A stretch of 28,935 nt of DNA, from assembly GCA_026397855.1 (NCBI GenBank), contig JAPLUA010000226.1, forward strand, positions 1 through 28,935, given 5' to 3'. The position numbers and the translations under genes are program-made. The DNA comes from Verrucomicrobiota bacterium (GTDB lineage Bacteria; Verrucomicrobiota; Verrucomicrobiia; Limisphaerales; UBA8199). The notes below the pieces were generated by a model. That model searched no databases. It was given only the letters and a program-made list of their open reading frames with translations, and was not told the origin of the DNA. Of the stretch, positions 15,201-23,099 are shown piece after piece. Within the stretch, counting starts at the first letter, position 1. Each line of letters opens with the position of its first letter.

Positions 15201-16518
15201 CGGGACCAGTGCGGACGGCATGTGGATTGACTATACTTCCAGCGAGAATGTGCAAGTTCTGTGTGGGTTCAAGAATATCTTCGGCAGCGGTCTGGGACAA
15301 ATCCCGCTAGGCGCGACGATCGTCTCAGCCCAATTGGTTCTCTATGTCAACAATACCGGCGACGGCGCGCGCTTCTACCGGATGCAAATACCGTGGGACC
15401 CGAATGCCGAGACTTGGAACACCATGGGTGGCGGCGTCCAACAAGACGACATCGAGTCCTGCTCAACCAACACCACGTTCTGGGGCTTACCCTATGATAC
15501 CGGGCTCATCACCAGCGGCACCGGTCCGTGCTCATTTGGCGTGACAGAAGATATGCAACTCTGGGCCAACGGCCAGGCGAACTACGGCTGGGTGGCCACC
15601 GCGTGGGATTTCGGCAGCAACGGCACTGGCTGGAGCCCTTGCGAAGACAGTGCCGTGTCAAAGCGCCCCCGTCTCCATGTAGTCTGGGAGCCCGCCGGGA
15701 CCCGGATGGCCAGTTTTCAGCAGGGCGTCAATAACTACACCAACGCCTCCGACACCAGCATTCGGCAGAATGCTCCGGACACGGACCGCTCCGCCGCTAC
15801 GGCGCTCTTCAGTGACTGGGCGGTCTCGGGCACGAGCGACAACGAGCAAGTCTTAATGCGCTTCGACGACATTATCGGCAGTGACGCCGGTCAGATCCCA
15901 AGCGGCGCTACGGTGTCTGCCGCAGTTCTCGACCTGACCGGTAATGTCGGCAATGCACCCGGCCACGGCGGCCAGTTCTACGCACTGCTCCAGCCTTGGC
16001 AGGACACCAACTCCACCTGGAACTCCTGGGGCAACGGCATCCAGCCGGATGGAGTGAAAGCCGCCACCACGCCTACGGCCACCGCCGGAAATGCCTCTCT
16101 CTTCCCCCTGGTACAGGCCACGGTCAACAGCATTGACGTCACCGCCGATGTCAAAGCCTGGGTTGGCGGCACCCTCACAAACTACGGCTGGGTGATCCTG
16201 CCTTGGACTGGCGGGTCCGACGGCTGGGGCTTCTCCAGTGCCGAGGCCGCGAATCCGGTGAGCCGACCGCAGTTGCGGGTGTACTACACCGCTGCCGCCG
16301 CGCCACCGCGGATTAGCTCGGTTATCCCTGCCACGAGCAGTGTTGTTATCGGCTTCTCGGGCCCAGCCGAGGCGGCGTGCAGTATTTGGCGCGCCGCGAC
16401 AGTCTCCGGGTCCTACAGCAACATCGGGACGGCCATTGTTCAGTCGGACGGCACCGCCTCCTTCACCGACCATTCGCCGCTTGCAAGCGGGGCCTTCTAT
16501 CGGGTATCCAATCCATAA
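12292..16518 (+). CDS. Giant secreted multi-domain protein 2 (beta-repeats, DNRLRE modules)
   Basis: This protein has 1408 residues. The signal peptide has an unusually long polar N-region (about 30 residues) before the hydrophobic core and a likely cleavage after 'PARA' (residue 54). The shared N-terminal module runs to about 450, with 'LSINGF', 'MQNGRTN', 'NVNVAGAFFPY' and 'FVFIPAN'. Ig-like beta-repeats begin near 451, 564 and 682. The 'ALPSG...AGQIGVSG' module begins near 789. DNRLRE-type modules cover about 938-1132 and 1138-1331, and the C-terminal beta-module ends 'GAFYRVSNP'. Architecture is the same as giant protein 1. It follows pseudopilin 2 by 45 bp and is followed by a strong hairpin. 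No catalytic motif is seen; an extracellular binding, adhesive or matrix role is inferred. Long open frames on the opposite strand reflect GC bias. Confidence 0.9.
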   Translation: MNNAIDSHTHTEDSTQTCAERGHPIRPARWKKGLAVLATVAALACAWLPSPARASHVQHNIIAGNLQVDQIPGYDYNAPEGYNDNTNAIVTCTLSINGFGAASGPPFNRADYTVYAYPSEFGTNDYTRGLFIGAVMQNGRTNTLPNYQTNCWQICQTEANANKTFRFATCQTVGSAGAGTTIECNVNVAGAFFPYSSWLAGWARSLPYTNGYPNNYLVGSPGMKNWTDGAASTNFTDLKGVTGASGGKYIVDLTIYGVDSRTNGILLVTGGKDENNYVMSAVNATNGTWNVFLHDIGADGASYEADELLYVYVPLTNTDVVSGKFQSDKNGSPYIAMYSGAQLGVTNYIKASAGGASVCPLFTMTNLAAGRWALWLKTPNYTPTNGVLITSPAGGGNINSDNIVTYQALADGSGWEIQSRDLPNGGLQSPYNSTNGPEDVCSFVFIPANMPGVTVTPTNDIHTSSSGGTGTFTVVLDRAPYSDVTIPVSSSDLGEGTVDKPSLTFTPANYAVPQAVTVTGQPDGLPVPSVAYQINLGPAASADPRYSGMAVSGVAALNYNGSVPGVVLSKSSVTTSQSGQTDTFGVSLNTQPAADVVIGLSSSDLGQATVLPASVTFTADNWASPQAVTVTGVNNSVAAGNVAYTVVTAPAVSADPSYNGLNGPDISGINLGINVAGFALNPPGVVVNESGTTANFTVALTSKPVQNVAVTLASSNPTKGTVSPTLITFTPGNWSTPQTATVRGVNNLIMDGPIQYNINLSVESDDPVYAPLTVQEGATTLDNEAALALPSGAALYGVGDPGVGLDGTATLADPYTVNYNGVTLTATITGNGSADDRLTIRNDGSGAGQIGVSGNSVSYGGTAIGTFAGGTGTTSLVVTFNAAASPAAAQALLRCATYRTVSASSSASTRTVAVALAHTDGGTSTASKRVQISAVHVYDYQDGADYGYGAYQGAVDVEISPSLPDTTFPIGTSADGMWIDYTSSENVQVLCGFKNIFGSGLGQIPLGATIVSAQLVLYVNNTGDGARFYRMQIPWDPNAETWNTMGGGVQQDDIESCSTNTTFWGLPYDTGLITSGTGPCSFGVTEDMQLWANGQANYGWVATAWDFGSNGTGWSPCEDSAVSKRPRLHVVWEPAGTRMASFQQGVNNYTNASDTSIRQNAPDTDRSAATALFSDWAVSGTSDNEQVLMRFDDIIGSDAGQIPSGATVSAAVLDLTGNVGNAPGHGGQFYALLQPWQDTNSTWNSWGNGIQPDGVKAATTPTATAGNASLFPLVQATVNSIDVTADVKAWVGGTLTNYGWVILPWTGGSDGWGFSSAEAANPVSRPQLRVYYTAAAAPPRISSVIPATSSVVIGFSGPAEAACSIWRAATVSGSYSNIGTAIVQSDGTASFTDHSPLASGAFYRVSNP

Positions 16519-16539
16519 AGCTGGTTGCTGAGGATTATG

Positions 16540-16567
16540 GCGCGCGGCGGGTTGACCCGCCGCGCGC
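16540..16567 (+). terminator. Intrinsic terminator after giant protein 2
   Basis: A perfect 12-bp GC-only stem (GCGCGCGGCGGG / CCCGCCGCGCGC) with loop TTGA is followed by TTCCTCTT. It begins 21 bp after the stop of giant protein 2. It should end or reduce transcription before giant protein 3. Confidence 0.7.
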
Positions 16568-16642
16568 TTCCTCTTGGGATTCGGGAGTCCGCGATCCAAG
16601 CACGAATGCGGCTCGCGCCCTCCGGTTAGCCAAAGTATCATC

Positions 16643-19600
16643 ATGAAACGGCCGTTCAGGTTTGCAACGAGTTCCCTCATCTGGCCCCTAATAGCGGTCA
16701 TCAGCACCGGAGCGCCTTCGGTTTGGGCCGACCACATTGATCACAAGATCTCGGCCGGCCTGCTGAGCATGTCGCAGATACCGGGTTGGGGAAATGCCTA
16801 CTTGGGCAATCCGGCCATGGATGATAACACCAACTGCGTTGTCACCCTCGGCCTCTCGATCAACGATTTCCGCATCGGCTCATACAATCGCGCGGATTAC
16901 AACGTCCAAACCGGGGCAATTGCTGCCAATCAGTATTCCAAAGGCGTCCTGATGGCTTGCGTAACACAGAATGGGCGCACCAACGCCGCCGCTGATTCCT
17001 TGCCGGGCGAAACCACGAACGCCTACCCGATCGCCACCATGACGACCAATATTGACGGATCCTATCGCATTTGCTCTTGGGCCGTTCAGGCCGCCGGCAC
17101 TGCCGGTTCAGCGGTCGAATACAACGTCAACGTCGCCGGCGCGTTCTTCCCCTACACGAATTACTGGGGGGGCTATGCGCGCAACCGCACGGGCGCCAAT
17201 GGCAGTTCCACCGTCACCAACGACACCTTGGCGGCATCGCCGGGCTTGGTTTACGGGGTTAACTATGTGGAGCTTGGTGGGGGACGGTGCATTGTGGACC
17301 TTACCGATAAGGGCATTGATTCGAGAACGGACGGCGTATTGTTGGTGACCGGGGCCAAGGACGAAAACAACTTCGCGCTGTCGCAGGTGAATGTGACCAA
17401 TGGCACCTGGAACTTGTTCCTCCATGATGAATCCACGGGAACGGCCGGCAACTACGAACAGGACCCTATCGCATTCGTCTTCATCCCCAAGTATGCCACC
17501 AACCTTATCTCTGGGCGGGTCAACGGGGACGGCACCATTGATGCGTTTAGCGGCGATTCACCGCAATTCAGCGTGGATCTCATTGGCACCGGCACGTATC
17601 TCCTCCAGATCAATAGCCGCCCGCCCACCAACGGAGTTCTTATCATCTCATGCGAAGGCGGCGGCTACTACAATCTCGATAATATCGTCAGCTACCAGGC
17701 GACAGCCGACGGGACCGGCTGGATCGTACAATCGCGTGACACCCCGAGCATGGGGCTGCAGACGGTCAACGACGGCTCAGGCAACAACGAGCCCGTGTTC
17801 GACTTCGTCTATATTCCCGCGCCACTGCCCGGGATCACCGTGACCCCCACCAACGGTCTTTTGACGACCCAAAGCGGCGGCGCCGCTTCCTTCACAGTCG
17901 TGCTTGATCTTCCCCCCACGGCAAACGTGACCATCAACGTCAGTTCCAGCGATACCAACGAAGGCACGGTTGACCGGAGCCTGTTGATCTTTACCCCCAA
18001 CAATTGGAACGTGCCGCAAACGGTGACCATCACCGGCCAGCACGACTCGGCCCCTGACGGCAGCATTCCCTACCGCATTGTGCTCGCTCCCGCCGCGAGC
18101 GCAGATGCCCGCTACAACGGCGTGGATCCGGACGACGTCTCGGTGGTGAACATCAACAATCTTCAGCCTGGTATCGCCGCCAGCCCGACCAGTTTTACAA
18201 CCACCGACACGGGTGGAGCGGCAACCCTCAGCGTTTGGCTGAGCAGGCAGCCGGCGGCGAATGTCCTCCTCCCTGTCGCGTCCAGCAACACCAACGCCGG
18301 CACGGTTTCGCCGGCCAGCCTGACGTTCACCCCAGCCAATTATGCGACACCCCAAACCGTGACGGTCATCGGCGCTCTCGACCGGCTGGCCGAGGGCAAT
18401 GTGGCATACGTCATCAGCATCGGCCCGGCTGCGAGCGCAGACCCAGGCTACAACGGCCTGGCCAACGCTCCTGTCGTTTTCGGGGTAAACCTGGACACCG
18501 ATATGCCGGCTGCGCCGGCAGTTGTTTCTCCGACGAACAACGCCATCAACGTCAGCAATTCTCCAGCCCTGCAGGTGAAGGTTTCCGAGCCCGGAGACGG
18601 AAATCTTACGGTCACATTCTATGGCCGGCAGGCGCCCAACCTCGGAGGCGACTTCATGATCGCCGTTATGCCGGATTCGCAATATTATTCAGCCAACATG
18701 AACGGAGGCACGACGGCCATGCTTACGTCGCAGACCGACTGGATCGTCAGCCACCGGGTGGCCAGCAACATCGTCTATGCAGCTCAGTTGGGGGACATCG
18801 TGAATTACGGCGACACCAACCACAGCGGAACGCCCGACTATCACAGCGAATGGCTCAATGCCACCAACGCCCTCTACCGCCTGGAGAACCCGCTTACGAC
18901 CGGATTGCCCTACGGCATCCCCTACGGCGCCGTCGTCGGCAACCACGACCAATCCCCCAACGGCGACCCCACCGGCACCACCACCTTCTACAACCAGTTC
19001 TTCGGTGTCGCCCACTTCGCGGGACGGCCTTATTACGGCGGCCATTATGGAACCACCAATAACGATCACTTCGACCTGTTCAGCGCAAGCGGTCTGGACT
19101 TCATTGCCCTGTACTTCGAATACGACCCCAGTGCGGACCCGTCGAAGCTGAGCTGGGGCAACAGCCTGCTGCAGACCTACTCCAGCCGCCACGCTATCGT
19201 TTTCTGCCACAATCTCGGCTCAGCCAGCACCCCCAGCACCTCCAGCGCCCAGGGCGGCGCAATTTACAGCGCGCTGCGGGCCAATACCAATTTGTTTCTC
19301 ATGTGTGCCGGCCACGTCAGCGGCGAAGGCTCGAGGACCGACGTTTACCAGGGCCGCCCGGTCTATACGCTGGTTTCCGATTACCAGTCCTATACCAACG
19401 GAGGCAGCGGCTACATGCGCCTGTACCAGTTCTCCCCCGACAGCAACGTGCTCCGGGTGTTCACTTACTCCCCCTACCTCGACAAGTATGAGACCGATGC
19501 GAACAGCCAGTTCACTCTCCCGCTCCCGTTCTCCATCCCCTCGCCCGTCTCGACGAATTTCGTTGCCCTCGGCACCAACACCGTTGGGCCCTCCGGCGGC

Positions 19601-20422
19601 ATCGCCACGGTGCGTTGGCCCGGGCTGGCCCTCAACACCCAATACCAGTGGTACACGACCGCAAGCGATTCCTTGGGCCGGACCACGACCAGCTCTTTGT
19701 GGCAATTCACGACTAAGGGTGTTAACACGCCGCCCACCGTCTCCAATAGATTGGTCAACGTCTATGGTGACAGCTATGCCACCCTGGCGCTGACCGGCTA
19801 CGATGCCGATGGGGATACGCTCACCCTCCGCACCAATACACTGCCCGCACATGGCCTGCTCCAGAGCTTTGTCCCCGCCACCGGTGCGTTCACCTATTGC
19901 CCGGCACGTGGTTACCGCGGCCTGGATCGCTTCACCTTCAGCGCCAGCGATGGGCAAGCATCCAGCGCGACGGCCACCATGAACCTGAATGTGATCTTCC
20001 CGCTGGATGCCAACGCCGACGGCCTGCCCGATGCCTGGGAAGCGGCGTACGGCATCACCGATCCCAACGCCGACAGCGACGGTGACGGGCAGGCCAATTG
20101 GCAGGAGTATTATGCCGGAACCAACCCCACCAATGCAGCCTCGGTTTTCCGCATCCTCAGCCTGTCCGTGAACAGCAACGGCAGCCGGGTTTTGACCTGG
20201 GCCTCGACCGGCGGAACTCGCTATCGGGTTCAGTTTGCCGATGCAGACCCGAACCAAGGCCTGCCCGGCACTTTCACCGATGTTACCCGCTTAATCAGCG
20301 ACGAAATGGATCCGGGGCCCGAAGGCGCACCCTCGACTCAGGCTTTCACGGATGATTTCAACCAAACCGGTGGCGCCCCACCCAATAGCGCCCGCTATTA
20401 CCGGGTCCAGGTAATACGTTGA
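16643..20422 (+). CDS. Giant secreted protein 3 with calcineurin-like phosphoesterase domain
   Basis: This protein has 1259 residues from the ATG at 16643, chosen because it starts a clear signal peptide ('MKRPFRFATSSLIW...VWA', about 1-29). The module shared with giants 1 and 2 spans about 30-394. Two Ig-like beta-repeats begin near 396 and 509, and a linker domain covers about 628-668. A metallophosphoesterase follows (about 669-970) with Asp678 in 'MPDSQ', Asp718 in 'LGDIVNYGD', Asn767-His768 in 'GNHD', His856 in 'FCHN' and His891 in 'AGHVSGEG'. The usual second His of GHxH is Ser893. A cadherin-like domain lies at about 1027-1117. An Asp-rich, calcium-binding type segment ('DANADGLPDAWE', 'DSDGDGQ') spans 1120-1165, and a C-terminal beta-domain closes the protein. 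I infer an extracellular phosphoesterase; the substrate is unknown. It follows giant 2 after a terminator. Confidence 0.9.
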   Translation: MKRPFRFATSSLIWPLIAVISTGAPSVWADHIDHKISAGLLSMSQIPGWGNAYLGNPAMDDNTNCVVTLGLSINDFRIGSYNRADYNVQTGAIAANQYSKGVLMACVTQNGRTNAAADSLPGETTNAYPIATMTTNIDGSYRICSWAVQAAGTAGSAVEYNVNVAGAFFPYTNYWGGYARNRTGANGSSTVTNDTLAASPGLVYGVNYVELGGGRCIVDLTDKGIDSRTDGVLLVTGAKDENNFALSQVNVTNGTWNLFLHDESTGTAGNYEQDPIAFVFIPKYATNLISGRVNGDGTIDAFSGDSPQFSVDLIGTGTYLLQINSRPPTNGVLIISCEGGGYYNLDNIVSYQATADGTGWIVQSRDTPSMGLQTVNDGSGNNEPVFDFVYIPAPLPGITVTPTNGLLTTQSGGAASFTVVLDLPPTANVTINVSSSDTNEGTVDRSLLIFTPNNWNVPQTVTITGQHDSAPDGSIPYRIVLAPAASADARYNGVDPDDVSVVNINNLQPGIAASPTSFTTTDTGGAATLSVWLSRQPAANVLLPVASSNTNAGTVSPASLTFTPANYATPQTVTVIGALDRLAEGNVAYVISIGPAASADPGYNGLANAPVVFGVNLDTDMPAAPAVVSPTNNAINVSNSPALQVKVSEPGDGNLTVTFYGRQAPNLGGDFMIAVMPDSQYYSANMNGGTTAMLTSQTDWIVSHRVASNIVYAAQLGDIVNYGDTNHSGTPDYHSEWLNATNALYRLENPLTTGLPYGIPYGAVVGNHDQSPNGDPTGTTTFYNQFFGVAHFAGRPYYGGHYGTTNNDHFDLFSASGLDFIALYFEYDPSADPSKLSWGNSLLQTYSSRHAIVFCHNLGSASTPSTSSAQGGAIYSALRANTNLFLMCAGHVSGEGSRTDVYQGRPVYTLVSDYQSYTNGGSGYMRLYQFSPDSNVLRVFTYSPYLDKYETDANSQFTLPLPFSIPSPVSTNFVALGTNTVGPSGGIATVRWPGLALNTQYQWYTTASDSLGRTTTSSLWQFTTKGVNTPPTVSNRLVNVYGDSYATLALTGYDADGDTLTLRTNTLPAHGLLQSFVPATGAFTYCPARGYRGLDRFTFSASDGQASSATATMNLNVIFPLDANADGLPDAWEAAYGITDPNADSDGDGQANWQEYYAGTNPTNAASVFRILSLSVNSNGSRVLTWASTGGTRYRVQFADADPNQGLPGTFTDVTRLISDEMDPGPEGAPSTQAFTDDFNQTGGAPPNSARYYRVQVIR

Positions 20423-20446
20423 GTCAAGCCGGTATCGCGGGGAGCA

Positions 20447-20452
20447 CCGACT
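20447..20452. repeat. Target site duplication, left copy (CCGACT)
   Basis: CCGACT directly abuts the TGT left end of the IS21-family element and recurs at 23982-23987 after the ACA right end. Six bp fits the 4-8 bp duplications of this family. Confidence 0.8.
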
Positions 20453-20501
20453 TGTCACCGTTGAAACGGAACGGATGCAAAACTGACGGTCAGGAATGGG
20501 A
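20453..20501 (+). repeat. IS21 left terminal inverted repeat
   Basis: It pairs with the reverse complement of 23933-23981 without gaps. The shared inner core is ggatgcaaaact, acggt and ggaatggga in the same spacing. Confidence 0.85.
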
Positions 20502-20643
20502 TCTTCTTCCCTTGGGTTTTCTTCGCTCGATTTCCTGAAAACTCTTCTTCCTTCTTCACTTTGTTGAGTCTTCTTGCCGGTGGATTTTCTTCCGCCAGGT
20601 CCGAGTGTTTTCCGATACGGGTTCCTGTTCCATTCTGGAGCGG

Positions 20644-21387
20644 ATGAGATCGCCTAGCCGCCAACGTAAGTGCTTACACTGCAAGGAGCTGTTTCTTCCC
20701 AACCCCCGTGCTGCGGAGCGTCAGCGCTATTGCCTCAAAGCGGAGTGCCGCAAAGCCAGGAAGCACGCCGTGCAGCGCGCTTGGTTGGCCAAACCGGAGA
20801 ACCGAAATTACTTCCGTGATACCGCGAATGCCGAGCGCGTGCGGAACTGGCAGAAAGTCCACCCGGGCTATTGGAAGAACACCATGCGCTACCGGCGCCG
20901 TACCTTACAAGACGGCTGTAAATCACAAGTATCTGCAGGGCAAACAGTTACGGCGCAGCCAACTGTGACTCCTCCACCGTCCCCGGCGCCGCTACCGCCA
21001 CCGACCACGATAGCGGCAACCCCCGCGCCATCCCCACCAGAGCCCTTGCTGGCAGGGGCCGTGGCAGCTTCGGCGATCACGGTGCTACCTGCTGCCGTCA
21101 GTTCTCCAAGCCGTACCTTACAAGATCTCTGCTCCCGGTCCGAGCCCCTGCTGGTGGGGCTGATCTCCATGTTCATCGGCAGTACCTTACCAGACGACAT
21201 AGCCACCAGCCTGCGGCGGCTAATAATCAAAGGACGCGGCATTCTGGGCATGGTGCCCGGCATGAACGTAGAAAACTCATTGTATGAAAAAACGTATCCT
21301 CAGTCCGGAGCGACTCCGGAAAGTCCCGCCCCAGTTCAGTTGGGTCGACCATCGGCTGGTGCGGGAGAACTACTTCGTCCGCTGTGA
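20644..21387 (+). CDS. IS21 passenger protein with Cys zinc-finger-like N-terminus
   Basis: This protein has 247 residues. Residues near the start hold a CxxC ('KCLHCKELF') and a CxxxxC ('YCLKAEC'), a likely zinc site, in a context ('RQRYCLKAECRKA', 'WLAKPENRNYF', 'NPGYW'-like) that I recall from proteins carried next to IS21-type transposases in Verrucomicrobia and Planctomycetes. A Pro/Ala-rich linker (about 105-150) follows, then a helical C-terminal part. Three 13-15 bp DNA repeats (near 20898, 21111 and 21180) encode 'TLQD', 'TLQD' and 'TLPD'. The ATG at 20644 has GGAG three bases upstream; a GTG at 20605 is possible. The 3' end overlaps the next gene by 104 bp in another frame, which is long; the last 30 residues may not be important. 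Role in transposition is unknown. Confidence 0.7.
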   Translation: MRSPSRQRKCLHCKELFLPNPRAAERQRYCLKAECRKARKHAVQRAWLAKPENRNYFRDTANAERVRNWQKVHPGYWKNTMRYRRRTLQDGCKSQVSAGQTVTAQPTVTPPPSPAPLPPPTTIAATPAPSPPEPLLAGAVAASAITVLPAAVSSPSRTLQDLCSRSEPLLVGLISMFIGSTLPDDIATSLRRLIIKGRGILGMVPGMNVENSLYEKTYPQSGATPESPAPVQLGRPSAGAGELLRPL

Positions 21388-21661
21388 CCACTCGGCCTGG
21401 ACGCTCTACCTGTTCCTGGTCAACGTGGCAGATGCCCAAGGCCTGAGTTATTACTCGGATGCTTCGCTCATGCGCCGCTTGAATCTGTACGGGCTGGCGC
21501 TCTCGGCCAGTCGTCGGCAGTTGATCCAAGCCGGACTCATCGCCTATCAGAGCCCTTTGTATCAGGTATTGAGCCTGGAGCCGGAACCGGTCGGGGCTGA
21601 GCGCTCCGGGCCGATCCAGGTGGGCCAACTGCTCCGCCAGGTACTCGGAGGTCAACTATGA
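21284..21661 (+). CDS. Small IS21-associated helical protein
   Basis: This protein has 125 residues: a basic N-terminus ('MKKRILSPERLRKVPP'), the segment 'LYLFLVNVADAQGLSYYSD', and a C-terminal helix-turn-helix-like region ('LMRRLNLYGLALSASRRQLIQAGLI', described by position about 60-88). It looks like a small DNA-binding or replication-initiator-like winged-helix protein. I recall similar frames directly before IS21-type istA genes. Its TGA overlaps the istA ATG as ATGA, so the two are translationally coupled. Function is not established. Confidence 0.7.
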   Translation: MKKRILSPERLRKVPPQFSWVDHRLVRENYFVRCDHSAWTLYLFLVNVADAQGLSYYSDASLMRRLNLYGLALSASRRQLIQAGLIAYQSPLYQVLSLEPEPVGAERSGPIQVGQLLRQVLGGQL

Positions 21662-23099
21662 TCGATTACGCCACTTATTGCCGCATCCGGCAGCTCTTTA
21701 CCGAGGAACATCTGGGCCTGCGGCAGATCGCCCGCGCCCTCAAGCTCGGGCTCAACACCGTGCGCAAATGGGCGCGGCGCCAGAGTTATCAACGGGCTGC
21801 TCTACCCCCTCGCCCGAGTAAACTCGACCCGTTCAAGACCGAGATTGTTCACCTGCTGGCCCAGCACGACTACTCCGCCCAGCAGATTTTTCAGCGGGTT
21901 AAGGAGCTGGGCTACGCGGGGCGCTACACCATCGTCGGCGACTTCGTCCGCCAGGTGCGCCCCAAACCGCGCCCAGCCTTCCTGACGCTGCACTTCCAAC
22001 CCGGCCAGTGCGCCCAGGTGGACTGGGGCTTTGCCGGCTGGGTGCCGGTGGGCTCGACCCGCCGGCGCCTCTCCTTCTTCCTGATGGTGCTGGCCTTCAG
22101 CCGGAAAATGTATTTGGAGTTCACCCTGGCCGAAACGCTCGAACATTTTCTGGCCTGCCACCGGCACGCGTTTGAATACTTCGACGGAGTCGTCGACCAA
22201 GTCTGGGTGGACAACTGTAAGACCGCCGTCCTGAGCCGGACCGGCAGCACCGTGATGTTCCACCCCCGTTACCTGGACTTCGCCAACCACTACGGCTTCC
22301 ACATCCGCGCGTGCGGCGTGCGCCAACCCCAGGAAAAGGGGCGCGTGGAGAATGGCGTTGGCTATGTTAAAAAGAACTTCCTCAATGGCCTGGAACTGTC
22401 GGACTTTGCGCTCGTCAATCCCGCGGCGCGCTACTGGCTGGACACGGTGGCCAATGTTCGCATTCATGGCCAGACTCAAAAGACACCCCAGGAACTCTTC
22501 GCTCAGGAAAAGCTCCAGCCCCTGCATCCCCGGCCTTACGAAACAGCCGTGGTGGAGACCGTGCGGGCCAACAGCCAGTTCCGTATTAAAGCCGATGGCA
22601 ACCGCTACTCAGTTCCCTGCCGTTATGCTTCCAGCCAATCTACGACCGGGACCGGTTGGTGGCCGAGCACGTGCGTCGCTACGACCGCAACCAGGATTAT
22701 GAGTTGCCCGACCACGTCGCCCCGCTCATGGTCCACCGCCAGCAGGCGCGCGACCAGAAGCTCTTCCTGCGTTTCCTGGCCTTGAGTCCCCAGGCTCACG
22801 ACTACTACCAGCAACTGGAGCAGCGCCGCCTCAACCCCAGACACCACGTCCAGAAGATCGTCGCCCTGAGCGAGCTTTACGGTGCCGACGCCGTAGCCCG
22901 GGCTCTGGCCGACGCCTTCACCTACCAGGCCTTCTCCTGCGAATACATCGCTAACCTCTTACAGCAGCGCCAGCAGCCGCCCCAGGAACCCGGCGCGTTG
23001 CACCTGACCCGTCAAGCCGACCTGCTGGAGTTGGAACTGCCCGCTCCCGACCTGTCCGTTTACGACCCTCCCTCACCCCCATCCCCGGAACACCCATGA
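21658..23099 (+). pseudogene. istA: IstA transposase of IS21, frameshifted
   Basis: The first frame (21658-22785) holds a helix-turn-helix (about 18-42), then the DDE integrase core with Asp122 ('QVDWGF'), Asp185 ('VWVDNCKTA') and Glu231 ('KGRVENG'). After 'NRYSVPCRYA' near 22630 the sequence turns to nonsense, while the -1 (+2) frame continues with 'IYDRDRLVAEHVRRYDRN' and the normal C-terminus to the stop at 23099. Joined, the product would be about 480 residues, the usual IstA length. No slippery heptamer is visible in the overlap (about 22590-22650), so a real indel or sequence error is more likely than programmed frameshifting. The catalytic core is intact; the lost part is the region that contacts IstB. 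The stop overlaps the istB ATG (ATGA). Confidence 0.88.

Noticed and set aside
19220..20257. 345-codon minus-strand open frame opposite giant protein 3
   Set aside because: Opposes the phosphoesterase and cadherin-like region; composition is that of a shadow frame.
20605..20643. GTG start at 20605 for the IS21 passenger protein
   Set aside because: The ATG at 20644 has a GGAG just upstream and starts directly before the conserved Cys region.
22590..22650. Programmed -1 frameshifting in istA
   Set aside because: No X-XXY-YYZ heptamer or clear downstream structure was found in the overlap; a simple indel is more likely.
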